The notes: generated from the letters alone by a model not told the origin. A stretch of DNA of 64,000 nt from Streptomyces actinomycinicus (GCF_016741775.1 NZ_JAERRK010000004.1:310001-374000); one strand, 5' to 3'; shown: positions 1-8,137, counted from the stretch's first letter. Numbers and translations are program-made.

Positions 1-178
1 CGGCGTGGGTGCGGCCGGGCAGCCCGGCGAGCAGGGAGCCGGCCAGGACCAGGGCGCGTTCGTGCAGTTCGCGGTAGGTGACGTCGACGCCGTCGGCGCG
101 TACCGCGGGCCGGTCCGGGGCGAGGGCCAGGCCGCGCAGGAACCGGCCGGACAGCGTGCCGTCCATGGTGGGATCCAC
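1..178 (-). CDS. Adenylating (AMP-forming) aminoacyl/acyl-ACP ligase, N-terminal part only
   Basis: Only the first about 59 residues are in the window; the rest lies beyond position 1. The reading frame gives the usual start of an ANL-superfamily adenylation enzyme, with APDRPAV followed by VTYRELHERA. Position directly after the free ACP, acyltransferase and hydrolase genes matches VinM of the vicenistatin pathway, which adds a protecting amino acid to a beta-aminoacyl-ACP. A VinN-type beta-amino acid ligase is the main alternative. The GTG start at 178 is chosen because GGAG lies 8 bases upstream; an in-frame ATG at 166 is possible. The family is clear, the exact substrate is inference from synteny. 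Confidence 0.7.
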   Translation of the reverse strand, partial: MDPTMDGTLSGRFLRGLALAPDRPAVRADGVDVTYRELHERALVLAGSLLAGLPGRTHA

Positions 179-191
179 GGTGGCCGCTCCG

Positions 192-455
192 TCAGCTCGC
201 GGCGGGGTGCAGCATGCTCTGCACGGTGTCCCACAGCACCCCGGCGGTGCGGAAGGTGTCCATGGTCAGCGCGCTGTCGCGGAAGCGGACCTGGTAGTCC
301 TCCTCCAGGGTGCCGAGGAGCTGGACGGTGCCGAGCGAGTCCAGGCCGAGGTCCTTCAGGTCGGATCCGGGTGTCAGTTCCTCCTGGGGCGGCAGGAACG
401 GCAGGTAGGGGCGGAGTATCTGTTCGAACCGGTCGTCAAACACGTGGGCCTCCAA
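192..455 (-). CDS. Stand-alone acyl carrier protein (VinL-like)
   Basis: This 87-residue protein is a free-standing phosphopantetheine carrier. The attachment serine is in LGLDSLGTVQLL near residue 41, preceded by an acidic first helix. In beta-amino acid macrolactam pathways such a discrete ACP carries the beta-aminoacyl starter while it is activated, capped with a second amino acid and handed to the PKS. It lies 13 bp upstream of the ligase start and 24 bp downstream of the acyltransferase stop, so the genes are surely co-transcribed. The carrier fold is certain; the cargo is inferred from neighbours. Confidence 0.85.
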   Translation of the reverse strand: MEAHVFDDRFEQILRPYLPFLPPQEELTPGSDLKDLGLDSLGTVQLLGTLEEDYQVRFRDSALTMDTFRTAGVLWDTVQSMLHPAAS

Positions 456-479
456 CGGGTCGGTCGGGGTCGGTCGGGG

Positions 480-1415
480 TCAGGCGGCGCGCGAGCGGCG
501 TCGCGGGGTCATCGCCAGCCGCGGGTGTGCGGCGACGACGTCGAAGTTGCGGGTGGCGCAGGGCACCCGGCCGAAGAGGCTGTCGGGCCCGGCGACGCAC
601 AGGCGGCGGGCGCCGGCGTCCTTCAGGGCCGTGGTGACGCTCGGCCAGTTCATCGGGTGGTCGAAGCCGTCGAGCAGCATGGTGCGCAGCTCCTCGCCGG
701 TGCGCAGCAGCCGGCCGTCCTGGTCGGCGACGACGGGCAGGGCGGGGTCGGCGAAGGAGTAGCGGGAGACCACTTCGCGTTCGGCCTTCTCGCGCAGCGG
801 GCGGAACGCCGAGGCGTGCATGGGGGGCCGCATGGTGTAGAGCGGGAGGCTGCCGATGGCGCGCAGTCGCTCCTGCGTCCACTGCACGCGGTGCTCGGGG
901 AGGGAGATCATGTAGAAGCCGTCGTCGATGTGGCAGGAGATCTCGTGCCACTCCCCCGCCTCGTCCAGGTCGGCGAGGATCGCGTCGAGCCCGTCGCGCG
1001 GGGCACGGACGAAGGACAGCGTGACGATGTCCTTGTGCTCCCCGGCGAAGTACTCCTCCAGGCAGCGGGCGATCTCGGCGGTCAGGCGGACCGCGTCGGG
1101 CAGTTCCAGGGCGCCGGTGTAGGCGAGGGCGGCCTTCTCGCCGAAGCTGGGGCCGGCGACGATGTCCGGTTCCACGCCGAGGTGGTCACGGGCCCAGTGG
1201 GCGCAGGCCAGGCAGTTGACGAAGAAGGCGACCTGGGCGGCTTCCGAGTAGTCGCCCGGGGAGGTCCGGAAGGCGTCCACGAGCGAGTAGCCGAGCGCCT
1301 CGTCGGCGACGGCGACCAGGTCCCGGGCGATGGGGTCGGCCACCATGAACCTGCCCACCTCGGCGAAGGGGACGGGGCCCATGCCGGGGAAGACGAGAGC
1401 GGTGTCGTGTGCCAT
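480..1415 (-). CDS. Stand-alone acyltransferase loading the starter onto the PKS (VinK-like)
   Basis: A 311-residue protein with the malonyltransferase fold: FPGMG at the start, the nucleophile elbow GPSFGE (Ser90) and a likely catalytic His200 in PPMHASAF. Extender-unit acyltransferases have GHSxG and a carboxylate-binding Arg; here the elbow is GPSFG. This fits VinK-type enzymes, which move a dipeptidyl (aminoacyl-beta-aminoacyl) group from the free ACP to the PKS loading ACP rather than a malonyl unit. ATG at 1415 starts the conserved N-terminus; the longer upstream frame overlaps the hydrolase gene and is a shadow. Role is inferred from motif and order of neighbours. Confidence 0.8.
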   Translation of the reverse strand: MAHDTALVFPGMGPVPFAEVGRFMVADPIARDLVAVADEALGYSLVDAFRTSPGDYSEAAQVAFFVNCLACAHWARDHLGVEPDIVAGPSFGEKAALAYTGALELPDAVRLTAEIARCLEEYFAGEHKDIVTLSFVRAPRDGLDAILADLDEAGEWHEISCHIDDGFYMISLPEHRVQWTQERLRAIGSLPLYTMRPPMHASAFRPLREKAEREVVSRYSFADPALPVVADQDGRLLRTGEELRTMLLDGFDHPMNWPSVTTALKDAGARRLCVAGPDSLFGRVPCATRNFDVVAAHPRLAMTPRRRSRAA

Positions 1416-1486
1416 GGCGGGGTCCCCGCCCCCTTCCAGAGGATCTCGGACGTCGGCGGCTGGTGCCCGGCGCGGGTTCCCGCGCG

Positions 1487-2383
1487 TCACAGGCTCTTGA
1501 GGAAATCGGTCATCACCTCGCGGAACCGCTCGGGTTCCTCCAGGTGGGGAAGGTGGCTGGAGTCCTCGAAGATCTCCCAGCGGGCCCCGGGGATCCTGTC
1601 GTGGTAGGGCTGGACGACGGCCGGGGTGGCCTCGTCGTGACGGCCGCTGACGATCAGGGTCGGGGTGCGGATCCGGTGCAGTTCGCCGACGATCGACCAG
1701 TCCTTCAGGGAGCCGACGACATGGAACTCGTTGGGCCCGTTCATCGCGTAGTAGACGGTCGGGTCGTTGTAGATCTCCATGAAGGAGGAGAGGAAGTCGC
1801 GCGGCCAGGGCGTCATCCGGCACACGTGGCGGTCGTAGAAGACCCGCATCGCGGCCAGGTACTCCTCGCTGTCGTACGTGCCCGCCGCCTCGTGGCGCCG
1901 TAGCGTCTCGTCCACGCCAGGCGGCAGCTCGGCGCGCAGCCGTGACATCTCCTTGAGCCACAGCGGGTAGGAGGCCGGCGCGTTGGCGAGAACCAGTCCG
2001 CGCAGTCCGGCCGGGCGGGTCATGGCGTGCCGGGCGCACAGCGGGCCGCCCCAGGACTGGCCGAACAGCACGTAGTCGTCGGCGATCCCCAGCTGCCGGA
2101 CGAGGTTGTCCAGTTCGGCCTCGAACAGCTCGACGGTCCAGAACCCGGCGTCCTTGCCGGGCAGGTGGGTGGAGCCGCCGTTGCCGAGCTGGTCGTAGTG
2201 GACGACGGGCCAGCCGTCCTCCGCGAGGCGGGCGAGCGGCAGCAGGTAGTCGTGGGTGCTGCCGGGCCCTCCGTGCACGGCGACGACCGCGGGCCGTCCC
2301 GCGCGCAGTTCACCGGTCACCCGGTACCAGGTCCGGTACTCCCCGAAGGGGACGGTGCCCTTCGCACTGGCTTCCGGGGACAC
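1487..2383 (-). CDS. Proline iminopeptidase-family hydrolase (VinJ-like deprotecting amidohydrolase)
   Basis: An alpha/beta hydrolase of 298 residues. HGGPG (residues 38-42) forms the oxyanion region, GQSWGG holds nucleophile Ser110, and an acidic residue in SGRHDEA and a His in SSHLPHLEEPE complete the triad. This is the proline-iminopeptidase pattern. In vicenistatin biosynthesis VinJ removes the temporary N-terminal amino acid from the finished chain so the beta-amine can close the lactam; position beside the other loading genes suggests the same here. GTG at 2383 is chosen for a good GAGGTGA ribosome-binding site; GTG at 2392 and an upstream ATG at 2476 are less well supported. A general peptidase is the alternative. 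Confidence 0.82.
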   Translation of the reverse strand: MSPEASAKGTVPFGEYRTWYRVTGELRAGRPAVVAVHGGPGSTHDYLLPLARLAEDGWPVVHYDQLGNGGSTHLPGKDAGFWTVELFEAELDNLVRQLGIADDYVLFGQSWGGPLCARHAMTRPAGLRGLVLANAPASYPLWLKEMSRLRAELPPGVDETLRRHEAAGTYDSEEYLAAMRVFYDRHVCRMTPWPRDFLSSFMEIYNDPTVYYAMNGPNEFHVVGSLKDWSIVGELHRIRTPTLIVSGRHDEATPAVVQPYHDRIPGARWEIFEDSSHLPHLEEPERFREVMTDFLKSL

Positions 2384-2525
2384 GCTGATCACCTCTGCTC
2401 GGCTGCGGAACGCGGCGGCGGCCGGGGAAGAGACGCCGGCCGGGACCGGCGAGCCGGGGCCGAGAGCACTCCGCACATCTGCCGTGGTCCGCTGCCGACG
2501 CTAACCGGGCCCGCGCCGCCACCAG

Positions 2526-2547
2526 ACCCCTAACCGCCCCTAGGCGC
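2526..2547. promoter_or_regulatory. Candidate operator A (CCCCTA-rich)
   Basis: Two CCCCTA units (2527-2532 and 2537-2542), 10 bp apart, ending in CCCCTAGGCGC. It lies about 145-165 bp upstream of the hydrolase start at 2383. Similar blocks occur at 2605, 9970 and 46339. Confidence 0.45.
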
Positions 2548-2604
2548 TGTGCGGGCGGACTGGGGGCCCCGGGGGCCGGTGGCGGTCCGGCGACGTGCCC
2601 CGAA

Positions 2605-2630
2605 GCCCTAGGGGCGCCTAGGGGTTGGGG
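2605..2630. promoter_or_regulatory. Candidate operator B (inverted copy of operator A)
   Basis: The block holds CCTAGGGG, GCGCCTAGGGG and then TTGGGG, so TAGGGG units repeat at 10 bp spacing on this strand. It lies about 115-140 bp upstream of the first P450 and mirrors operator A. Confidence 0.45.
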
Positions 2631-2743
2631 CTCCCGGCCGGGCCTGCCTAGCGTGCGGGAGACGGCCGACAGCGCCGCACCGGCGCCGAGACCGGACCCG
2701 CTCCGGCACCGGCGCGTCCCGTTCCCTCCCGTGCGAAGAGGAC

Positions 2744-3979
2744 ATGATGACTGCACCTGCCGAACCGGCCGACGACGCCGCGCTGCCGGAGTTCCCGATG
2801 CGGCGGGCCTGTCCCTTCAGCCCGCCGGCCGCCTACGCCGAGCTGCGCGGGACCGAGCCGGTCTCCCGGGCGCGGCTCAAGGTCAACGGCAAGCGGACCT
2901 GGCTGGTCACCCGGCACGACCTGTACAAGAGGCTGCTGGGGGACGCGCGGGTCAGCGCGAACCTGAAGCTGCCCGGGTATCCCCTGCAGGTGCCGGTGCC
3001 GGACGAGGTCCTCCAGTCGGTGCCGCTCACCTTCCTGTCCATGGACCCGCCGGACCACACCGTCCAGCGGCGCATGCTGGCACCGGAGTTCAGCGTCCGC
3101 CGGATGCGGGAGCTGCGCGGCCGGGTGCAGCAGATCGTGGACCAGCAGACCGACCTGATGCTCGCCATGGGCACCGAGTCCCCGGTGGACCTGGTCACCG
3201 CCCTCGCGCTGCCGGTGCCCTCGCTGGTGATCTGCGAACTGCTCGGCGTCCCCTACGAAGACCACGGCCGGTTCGAGGAGTGGGCGTGGGCCATCATGAA
3301 CCACGACATCAGCGACGAGGACCGGGGCCGCGCGCACTACGAACTCGACCGGTACGTGGACGGCCTGGTCACCGCCAAGGAGAGCGAGCCGGGCGACGAC
3401 ATGATCAGCCGGCTGATCGAGTTCAACCGGCACGCGCCCGCGGTGGAGCACTCCGACATCGTCAGCATGGCCAAGCTGATGCTGGTGACCGGGCACGAGA
3501 CCACCGCGAACATGATCGCGCTGGGTGTGCTGGCCCTGCTGGAGCACCCCGGGCAGCTCGCCGCCGTCCGCGCGGAGCCGGAGCTGATGCCGAAGGCGGT
3601 CGAGGAACTGCTGCGCTTCTTCTCCATCTCCGACGCGGGCACCGCCCGGGTCGCCCTGGAGGACATCGAACTGGGCGGGGTCACCATCCGGGCCGGCGAC
3701 GGCATCCTGCCGCTCAACAACGCCGCCAACCACGACGAGCGGGTCTTCCCCGACCCCGACCGCCTGGACGTGCGGCGCGAGGCCCGCAGCCACCTCGCCT
3801 TCGGCTACGGCGTCCACCAGTGCATCGGCCAGAACCTGGCGCGCATGGAGCTGGACGTCGTCTACACGACGCTGCTGCGGCGCGTCCCGACCCTGCGCCT
3901 GGCCACCCCGGTGCAGGAGCTGCGGTTCAAGGACGACGCCATCGTCTACGGCCTGTACGAGCTGCCCGTCACCTGGTGA
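2744..3979 (+). CDS. Cytochrome P450 (first of tandem pair)
   Basis: A soluble 411-residue bacterial P450. Visible marks are the I-helix oxygen-activation motif TGHETT, the K-helix ExxR in VEELLR, and the heme loop FGYGVHQCIG with ligand Cys360. It presumably hydroxylates or epoxidises the macrolactam or a precursor, taking electrons from the ferredoxin at 5297. Its whole length matches the next gene closely, including the stretch from VDLVTALALP to RFEEW, so the two arose by duplication. GAAGAGG lies just before ATG 2744; ATG 2747 is equally possible. Substrate and position of oxidation cannot be read from sequence. Confidence 0.95.
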   Translation: MMTAPAEPADDAALPEFPMRRACPFSPPAAYAELRGTEPVSRARLKVNGKRTWLVTRHDLYKRLLGDARVSANLKLPGYPLQVPVPDEVLQSVPLTFLSMDPPDHTVQRRMLAPEFSVRRMRELRGRVQQIVDQQTDLMLAMGTESPVDLVTALALPVPSLVICELLGVPYEDHGRFEEWAWAIMNHDISDEDRGRAHYELDRYVDGLVTAKESEPGDDMISRLIEFNRHAPAVEHSDIVSMAKLMLVTGHETTANMIALGVLALLEHPGQLAAVRAEPELMPKAVEELLRFFSISDAGTARVALEDIELGGVTIRAGDGILPLNNAANHDERVFPDPDRLDVRREARSHLAFGYGVHQCIGQNLARMELDVVYTTLLRRVPTLRLATPVQELRFKDDAIVYGLYELPVTW

Positions 3980-4035
3980 CGGCGGACACCCCGCACCGCA
4001 CCGTTCCGTCACCGCCCCCTTCCCGAAAGGCAGCC

Positions 4036-5271
4036 ATGACCCAGTCCGCCGACGCCGTGCCCGAGGCCGGGCCGCCGCTTCCGCAGTTCCCGATGCGGCG
4101 CACCTGTCCGTTCAGCGAGCCGCGCGAGTACGCCGCGATGCGTGCCGAGGACCCCGTCTCGCGCGCCGCGCTGAAGGTCAACGGCAAGCCGACCTGGCTG
4201 GTCACCCGGCACGAGCACGTCCGGCAGGTGCTGGGCGACGGCCGGGTCAGTTCCAACCTGAAGCTGCCGGGCTACCCGCACCAGTTCCACATCCCGGAGG
4301 AGATGCTGGCGCAGGTCCGGCTGATGATGCTGAACATGGACCCGCCCGAGCACTCGGCGCACCGGCGCATGCTGATCCCGGAGTTCACCGCCCGGCGGGT
4401 CAGGGAGATGCGCCCGCGCATCCAGGAGATCGTCGACGAGCGTGTGGACGCCATGCTGGCCGCGGGCGGCCCGGTGGACCTGGTCACCGCGCTCGCGCTG
4501 CCGGTGCCCTCGCTGGTGATCTGCGAGCTGCTCGGGGTGCCGTACGAGGACCACGCCCGGTTCGAGGAGTGGTCGGCGGCGATGATGAACCACGAGCTGA
4601 GCCCGGCGGAGTACGGGGCGGCGGTGCAGGCCCTGGACATGTACCTGGACAAGCTCGTCACCCTCAAGGAGAAGGAGCCGGGCGACGACCTCATCAGCCG
4701 TTTCCTGGAGAAGAACCGCACCGAGCAGGTCGCCGACCACGTCGACGTGGTGACGATGGCGCGCCTGATGCTGGTCGGCGGCCACGAGACGACGGCCAAC
4801 ATGATCGCCCTGGGTGTGCTGGCGCTGCTGCGGCACCCGGAGCAGCTGGCCGAGCTGCGGGCGGACCCCGCTCTCCTCCCGAACGCCGTCGAGGAGTTGC
4901 TCCGCGTCTTCTCCATCTCCGACTCCGGCACGGCGCGGGTGGCGGTGGCGGACATCGAGGTCGGTGACGTGACCATCCGGGCAGGTGAGGGCATCCTCGC
5001 CCTGAACAACGCCGCCGACCACGACGAGTCGGTCTTCCCGGACCCGGGCACCCTCGACATCCATCGCAAGGAGGCCCGCAGTCACCTCGCGTTCGGCTAC
5101 GGCATCCACCAGTGCATCGGCGCCAACCTGGCGCGGGTGGAGCTGGAGGCCGTCTACGGCACGCTGCTGCGCCGTATCCCCGGTCTGCGTCTGGCGGCCG
5201 AGCCGGACGAACTGCGCTTCAAGGACGACGCCATGGTGTACGGCGTCTACGCACTCCCCGTCACCTGGTGA
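4036..5271 (+). CDS. Cytochrome P450 (second of tandem pair)
   Basis: Also 411 residues, with GGHETT in the I-helix, VEELLR as the ExxR region and FGYGIHQCIG carrying heme ligand Cys360 at the same residue number as its neighbour. Both copies keep every motif needed for activity, so this is a functional pair rather than a gene plus relic. Divergence is greatest in the part after LKLPGYP and around the F-G helices, where substrate contacts lie, which suggests different sites or substrates. It starts 56 bp after the first P450, with GAAAGG upstream of ATG 4036, and is followed by the ferredoxin 25 bp later. Confidence 0.95.
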   Translation: MTQSADAVPEAGPPLPQFPMRRTCPFSEPREYAAMRAEDPVSRAALKVNGKPTWLVTRHEHVRQVLGDGRVSSNLKLPGYPHQFHIPEEMLAQVRLMMLNMDPPEHSAHRRMLIPEFTARRVREMRPRIQEIVDERVDAMLAAGGPVDLVTALALPVPSLVICELLGVPYEDHARFEEWSAAMMNHELSPAEYGAAVQALDMYLDKLVTLKEKEPGDDLISRFLEKNRTEQVADHVDVVTMARLMLVGGHETTANMIALGVLALLRHPEQLAELRADPALLPNAVEELLRVFSISDSGTARVAVADIEVGDVTIRAGEGILALNNAADHDESVFPDPGTLDIHRKEARSHLAFGYGIHQCIGANLARVELEAVYGTLLRRIPGLRLAAEPDELRFKDDAMVYGVYALPVTW

Positions 5272-5296
5272 CGGCCGAACCGAAGGAGTCCCTCCC

Positions 5297-5488
5297 ATGC
5301 GTGTCAGCACCGATCGCGACCGGTGCGTGGGCTCCGGCCAGTGCGCGCTGCTCAGCCCCGAGGTGTTCGACCAGGACGCCGACGGACTCGTCGTCGTGCT
5401 GCGGGAGAGTCCGGCCGAGGAACTGCGCGGGGAGGTCCTCCAGGCCGTCGACCTGTGCCCGTCCCGCACCATCCGCGTGCACGACTGA
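5297..5488 (+). CDS. Small [3Fe-4S] ferredoxin
   Basis: A 63-residue ferredoxin of the type that serves actinomycete P450s. Three cluster cysteines are seen: Cys10 and Cys16 in CVGSGQC, and a third in DLCPS near residue 54. The position of a fourth cysteine in CxxCxxC ferredoxins is taken by other residues, so a 3Fe-4S cluster is expected. It is translated from ATG 5297 after a GAAGGAG site and closes the P450 operon, so it most likely reduces both P450s. No ferredoxin reductase gene is in the window; a housekeeping one probably serves. Confidence 0.92.
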   Translation: MRVSTDRDRCVGSGQCALLSPEVFDQDADGLVVVLRESPAEELRGEVLQAVDLCPSRTIRVHD

Positions 5489-5707
5489 GAACCTGGAGAA
5501 GGTGTGCGGGTGACCGCGTCAGGAAGCGGGTCCTCGTCGCCTACCGCACCGGCGACCGGATCACCGGCGTGCTCGCCGCGGGCGTGCCTCCCCGGGGCCT
5601 GCGTGCCCGGCGGGCCCTCATGGCGGCCGGCAGCCCCTGGGAGGCGGCGCGCGCCGGTCCCCGTGCCGCCTGGTGCCGCACCGGCCGTCGCCCGCCGGCC
5701 GGCCGGT
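5489..5707. other. Intergenic stretch without a recognisable gene
   Basis: Between the ferredoxin stop and the end of the exonuclease relic there are open frames on both strands, but none has a recognisable domain. One plus-strand frame reads KRVLVAYRTGDRITGVLAAG, which I could not assign. Confidence 0.4.
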
Positions 5708-6165
5708 CTACGCCCAGGCACCGCGCCGGGCGAGATCGAGGACGAGGGCGGCGATGTTCCACGCGTCGTCCTCACCGCGGTGGTGCCGGCCTTCCAGCGG
5801 CAGACCGGCGATGCACAGTGCGCCGTCCATGCCGGGGCGCTTGCGGAGCCCGTACGCCTCGGTGAACACCACCTTGGCGTTGGTGTGCCCCGCCTCCGCC
5901 GGACGCCCGAACGGATAGGCCACCGCGGCGGCCCGGCACTGGCGCTCGAACTGACGCCGGTCGTAGTCGCCCCAGCTCGCCCAGGGGCGGCGGCGGGCGT
6001 CGTACTCCTCGACGAGCGTCCGGCATGCCTCGGCGAACGGGACCCCGCCCGCCACCTCGGCCTGCGTCAGCCCGGTCAGCCGGGCGCAGAAGGCGCTGAC
6101 CCGGGAGCGCGCCGGCCGCACCAGGATGCGGTGCCTCGGTGCGTTCCGGGCACGCTGCTCGTCCG
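5708..6165 (-). pseudogene. DEDDh 3'-5' exonuclease, 5'-truncated relic
   Basis: The frame encodes the last about 150 residues of a KapD/RNase T-type exonuclease: HRILVRPARS, the ARLTGLTQ segment, WGDYDRRQFERQC and the C-terminal H..D pair in HRGEDDAWNIAALV. The first motif (DxE, normally about 45 residues further upstream) is absent, because the frame runs straight into the stop codon of the MBL gene at 6168. Family members are usually about 200 residues. The upstream in-frame start at 6250 lies inside the MBL gene and adds no exonuclease sequence. I read it as a relic cut off by the arrival of the MBL/AraC pair or by a deletion. Confidence 0.7.
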
Positions 6166-6167
6166 GC

Positions 6168-7085
6168 TCACCGCGCGGGGCGGTCCGTCGCCCAGGGGCC
6201 GAGGGTGAACCCGTCGGCCCCGCGCCGGACTTCCACCGCACCCGCGCCACCGAAGTGCGCGGGCACGACCAGCTCCCGGTCGTCGGCGGCCCGCCCGAGG
6301 ATCCGCCGGCGACTGGCGGCCGCCTGTTCCGGGGCCATGCAGAAGCAGCTGTTGCAGGAGGGCCGCAGGATCTGCACCGGGCTGTGCAGCAGGTCTCCGA
6401 CGAAGACGGCCCGGTCGGTCCCCGAGGCGAGTCTCAGCACGGACGAGCCGGGGGTGTGACCGGGCGCGGACTCCAGCGTGAGGTGCTCGTCGATGCGGTG
6501 GAGGCCGTCCCACAGCACCGCCTGGCCGCTGCGGTGGACCGGCGCGATGCTGTCCTCGTAGATCAGCCGGTCGTCCACCCGGAGCCCGTTGCCGTACGCG
6601 TTGTCCGGACCGAAGTGGAAGTCGTCGGCCGCCGGGAGGAGGTACTCGGCGTGCGGGAAGGTCGGCACCCATTCCCCGTCGACGTCCATGGTGTTCCAGC
6701 CGACGTGATCTCCGTGGATGTGGGTGTTGACGACGACGTCGACATCCTGCGGGCGGACACCCGTCTTCGCCAGGAGGCCGAGGAAGTCCCCTTGCCAGTG
6801 GTGGAATCCCGGGGAACCGGGTCGCTCGCGCCCGTTGCCCACGCCGGTGTCGACCAGGACGGTGCGCCCACCGCTGCGCAGGACCCAGGTCTGCAGCGCG
6901 ACCGTCGCACGGTCGCCGACCGGGTCCCAGTGGTCCGGCGCCAGCCAGACCTCGTTGTCCTTCCACACATCGGCAGTGACGTCCGGGACCAGGCCGGACG
7001 TGGGCGCGAACGGGCCCTGCCACTCGACGACCCGGATGACCTCGACGTCCCCCAGCACCATGCGCTGCACGTTCTCGTTCGTCAT
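6168..7085 (-). CDS. Metallo-beta-lactamase-fold hydrolase
   Basis: A 305-residue MBL-fold enzyme. The dinuclear zinc motif is THIHGDHVG, with a further His in APGHTPGS, an Asp in FVGDLLHSP and a last His in VPAHFGG. The general shape is that of lactonase-like or quorum-quenching MBL enzymes, though the substrate is not known. ATG at 7085 starts directly at MTNENVQRMVLG; a longer ATG start at 7121 would run into the promoter. It is divergent from the AraC gene at 7186, a usual arrangement for a regulator and its target. It could detoxify or hydrolyse a small molecule unrelated to the macrolactam. Confidence 0.85.
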   Translation of the reverse strand: MTNENVQRMVLGDVEVIRVVEWQGPFAPTSGLVPDVTADVWKDNEVWLAPDHWDPVGDRATVALQTWVLRSGGRTVLVDTGVGNGRERPGSPGFHHWQGDFLGLLAKTGVRPQDVDVVVNTHIHGDHVGWNTMDVDGEWVPTFPHAEYLLPAADDFHFGPDNAYGNGLRVDDRLIYEDSIAPVHRSGQAVLWDGLHRIDEHLTLESAPGHTPGSSVLRLASGTDRAVFVGDLLHSPVQILRPSCNSCFCMAPEQAAASRRRILGRAADDRELVVPAHFGGAGAVEVRRGADGFTLGPWATDRPAR

Positions 7086-7155
7086 GCGTTCGACCCTAGG
7101 CACACCGGACGATCTCCTCAATGCGCATCCGGCTCAACGGAATACGCGTGCGTCT

Positions 7156-7171
7156 CACCACGGATGTGGTG
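7156..7171. promoter_or_regulatory. Inverted repeat in the MBL/AraC divergent promoter
   Basis: CACCAC and GTGGTG are exact inverted arms separated by GGAT. The site is 15 bp upstream of the AraC start at 7186 and about 70 bp upstream of the MBL start, so it could serve autoregulation. Confidence 0.4.
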
Positions 7172-7185
7172 GATATCCTGCGGGG

Positions 7186-8112
7186 ATGGATGTGGTGAGT
7201 GACGCGATCTCCGCCGTGCGCCTGGGGCAGCCCTCGTCCCACCGGGTGCGGGTGACCGGGAGTTGGTGTGCCCGGCTGGCCCCGTACGCCGGCGCGGGCT
7301 TCCACGTCGTCCTGAAGGGCAGCTGCTGGCTGCTGCCCGACGGCGCCGAGCCGGTGTCCCTCGGCGTGGGGGACGCGGTGCTGCTGCCCCACGGCGCCGG
7401 CCATGTGATCGCCGATTCACCGGCCGACGCGGCCGCTGTGGAGAAGGCGGTGCCGTTCGAGCGCTGGCGGGCGGGGACGGAACCGCGGGCCAGGTCCGAT
7501 CAGGGCGGGACGGAGCTGCTGTGCGGCAAGTACCGGCTCGACCGCAGCCGGCTGCACCCGCTCATGGCTGAACTGCCCGATGCCGTCCACCTTCCCCAGC
7601 GCGTGGGCCGCCACGTGGAACTCCGCGCGGCGATCGACCTGCTCGCCGGCGAACTGGACGCCAGGCGGCCCGGCTCCTGCATCGCGCTCCCCAGCCTGCT
7701 CGATCTGCTCCTCGTCTACATGATCCGCTCCTGGATGACCGAGGCCACCAGCGGAACCTGGCCCGGTGTGCTGGGCGATCCGGTGACGGCCGCGGCCCTG
7801 CGGGCGCTGCACTCGGACCCGGCCGCCGGGTGGACCAACGACCGCCTGGCCGCGGAGGCGGGCGTGTCCCGCCCCACCCTGGCGCGCCGGTTCACCGCCC
7901 TCGTCGGCCGTCCGCCGATGACGTACCTCACGTGGTGGCGTCTGACGCTCGCCGCCGCCCTGCTCCGGGACTCCCAGGAGACGCTGGCCACCATCGCCGG
8001 CCGAGTCGGCTACGGCAGCCCCTACGCGCTCTCGCACGCCTTCGAGCGGGAGTTCGGCACGACGCCCGGGCGTTACCGGGCCGCGAACGCGGACCGGTCA
8101 CCGGCGGCCTGA
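7186..8112 (+). CDS. AraC-family transcriptional regulator with cupin sensor domain
   Basis: A 308-residue regulator. The N-terminal half (to about residue 130) is a cupin-like ligand domain with GSCWLLPDG and VGDAVLLPHGAGHV. The C-terminal 100 residues hold two helix-turn-helix motifs of the AraC type: LAAEAGVSRPTLARRF and IAGRVGYGSPYALSHAF, ending in FGTTPGRYR. ATG at 7186 follows GCGGGG and starts the conserved part; the longer upstream frame overlaps the promoter and the MBL gene. It most likely controls the divergent MBL hydrolase, and possibly the SDR gene that converges on it. Confidence 0.88.
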   Translation: MDVVSDAISAVRLGQPSSHRVRVTGSWCARLAPYAGAGFHVVLKGSCWLLPDGAEPVSLGVGDAVLLPHGAGHVIADSPADAAAVEKAVPFERWRAGTEPRARSDQGGTELLCGKYRLDRSRLHPLMAELPDAVHLPQRVGRHVELRAAIDLLAGELDARRPGSCIALPSLLDLLLVYMIRSWMTEATSGTWPGVLGDPVTAAALRALHSDPAAGWTNDRLAAEAGVSRPTLARRFTALVGRPPMTYLTWWRLTLAAALLRDSQETLATIAGRVGYGSPYALSHAFEREFGTTPGRYRAANADRSPAA

Positions 8113-8137
8113 CCGGCGGGGCCGGGCCACGGCCGGC

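Larger units (their letters stand above)
2384..2743. promoter_or_regulatory. Divergent control region between the loading cassette and the P450 operon
   Basis: This 360 bp gap separates two divergent transcription units and holds no convincing gene. It contains an exact 11-bp inverted repeat: CCCCTAGGCGC at 2537-2547 and its reverse complement at 2614-2624, each within a CCCCTA-rich block. The symmetric layout suggests one regulator acting on both directions. Confidence 0.6.

Noticed and set aside
2653..5271. A single 872-residue plus-strand frame covering both P450s
   Set aside because: Only its second half is a P450; the first half is an out-of-frame reading of the first P450 gene.
5504..6208. 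Plus-strand 234-residue open frame after the ferredoxin
   Set aside because: Starts in low-complexity Ser/Ala/Pro sequence and overlaps the exonuclease relic, whose minus-strand frame has clear family motifs.
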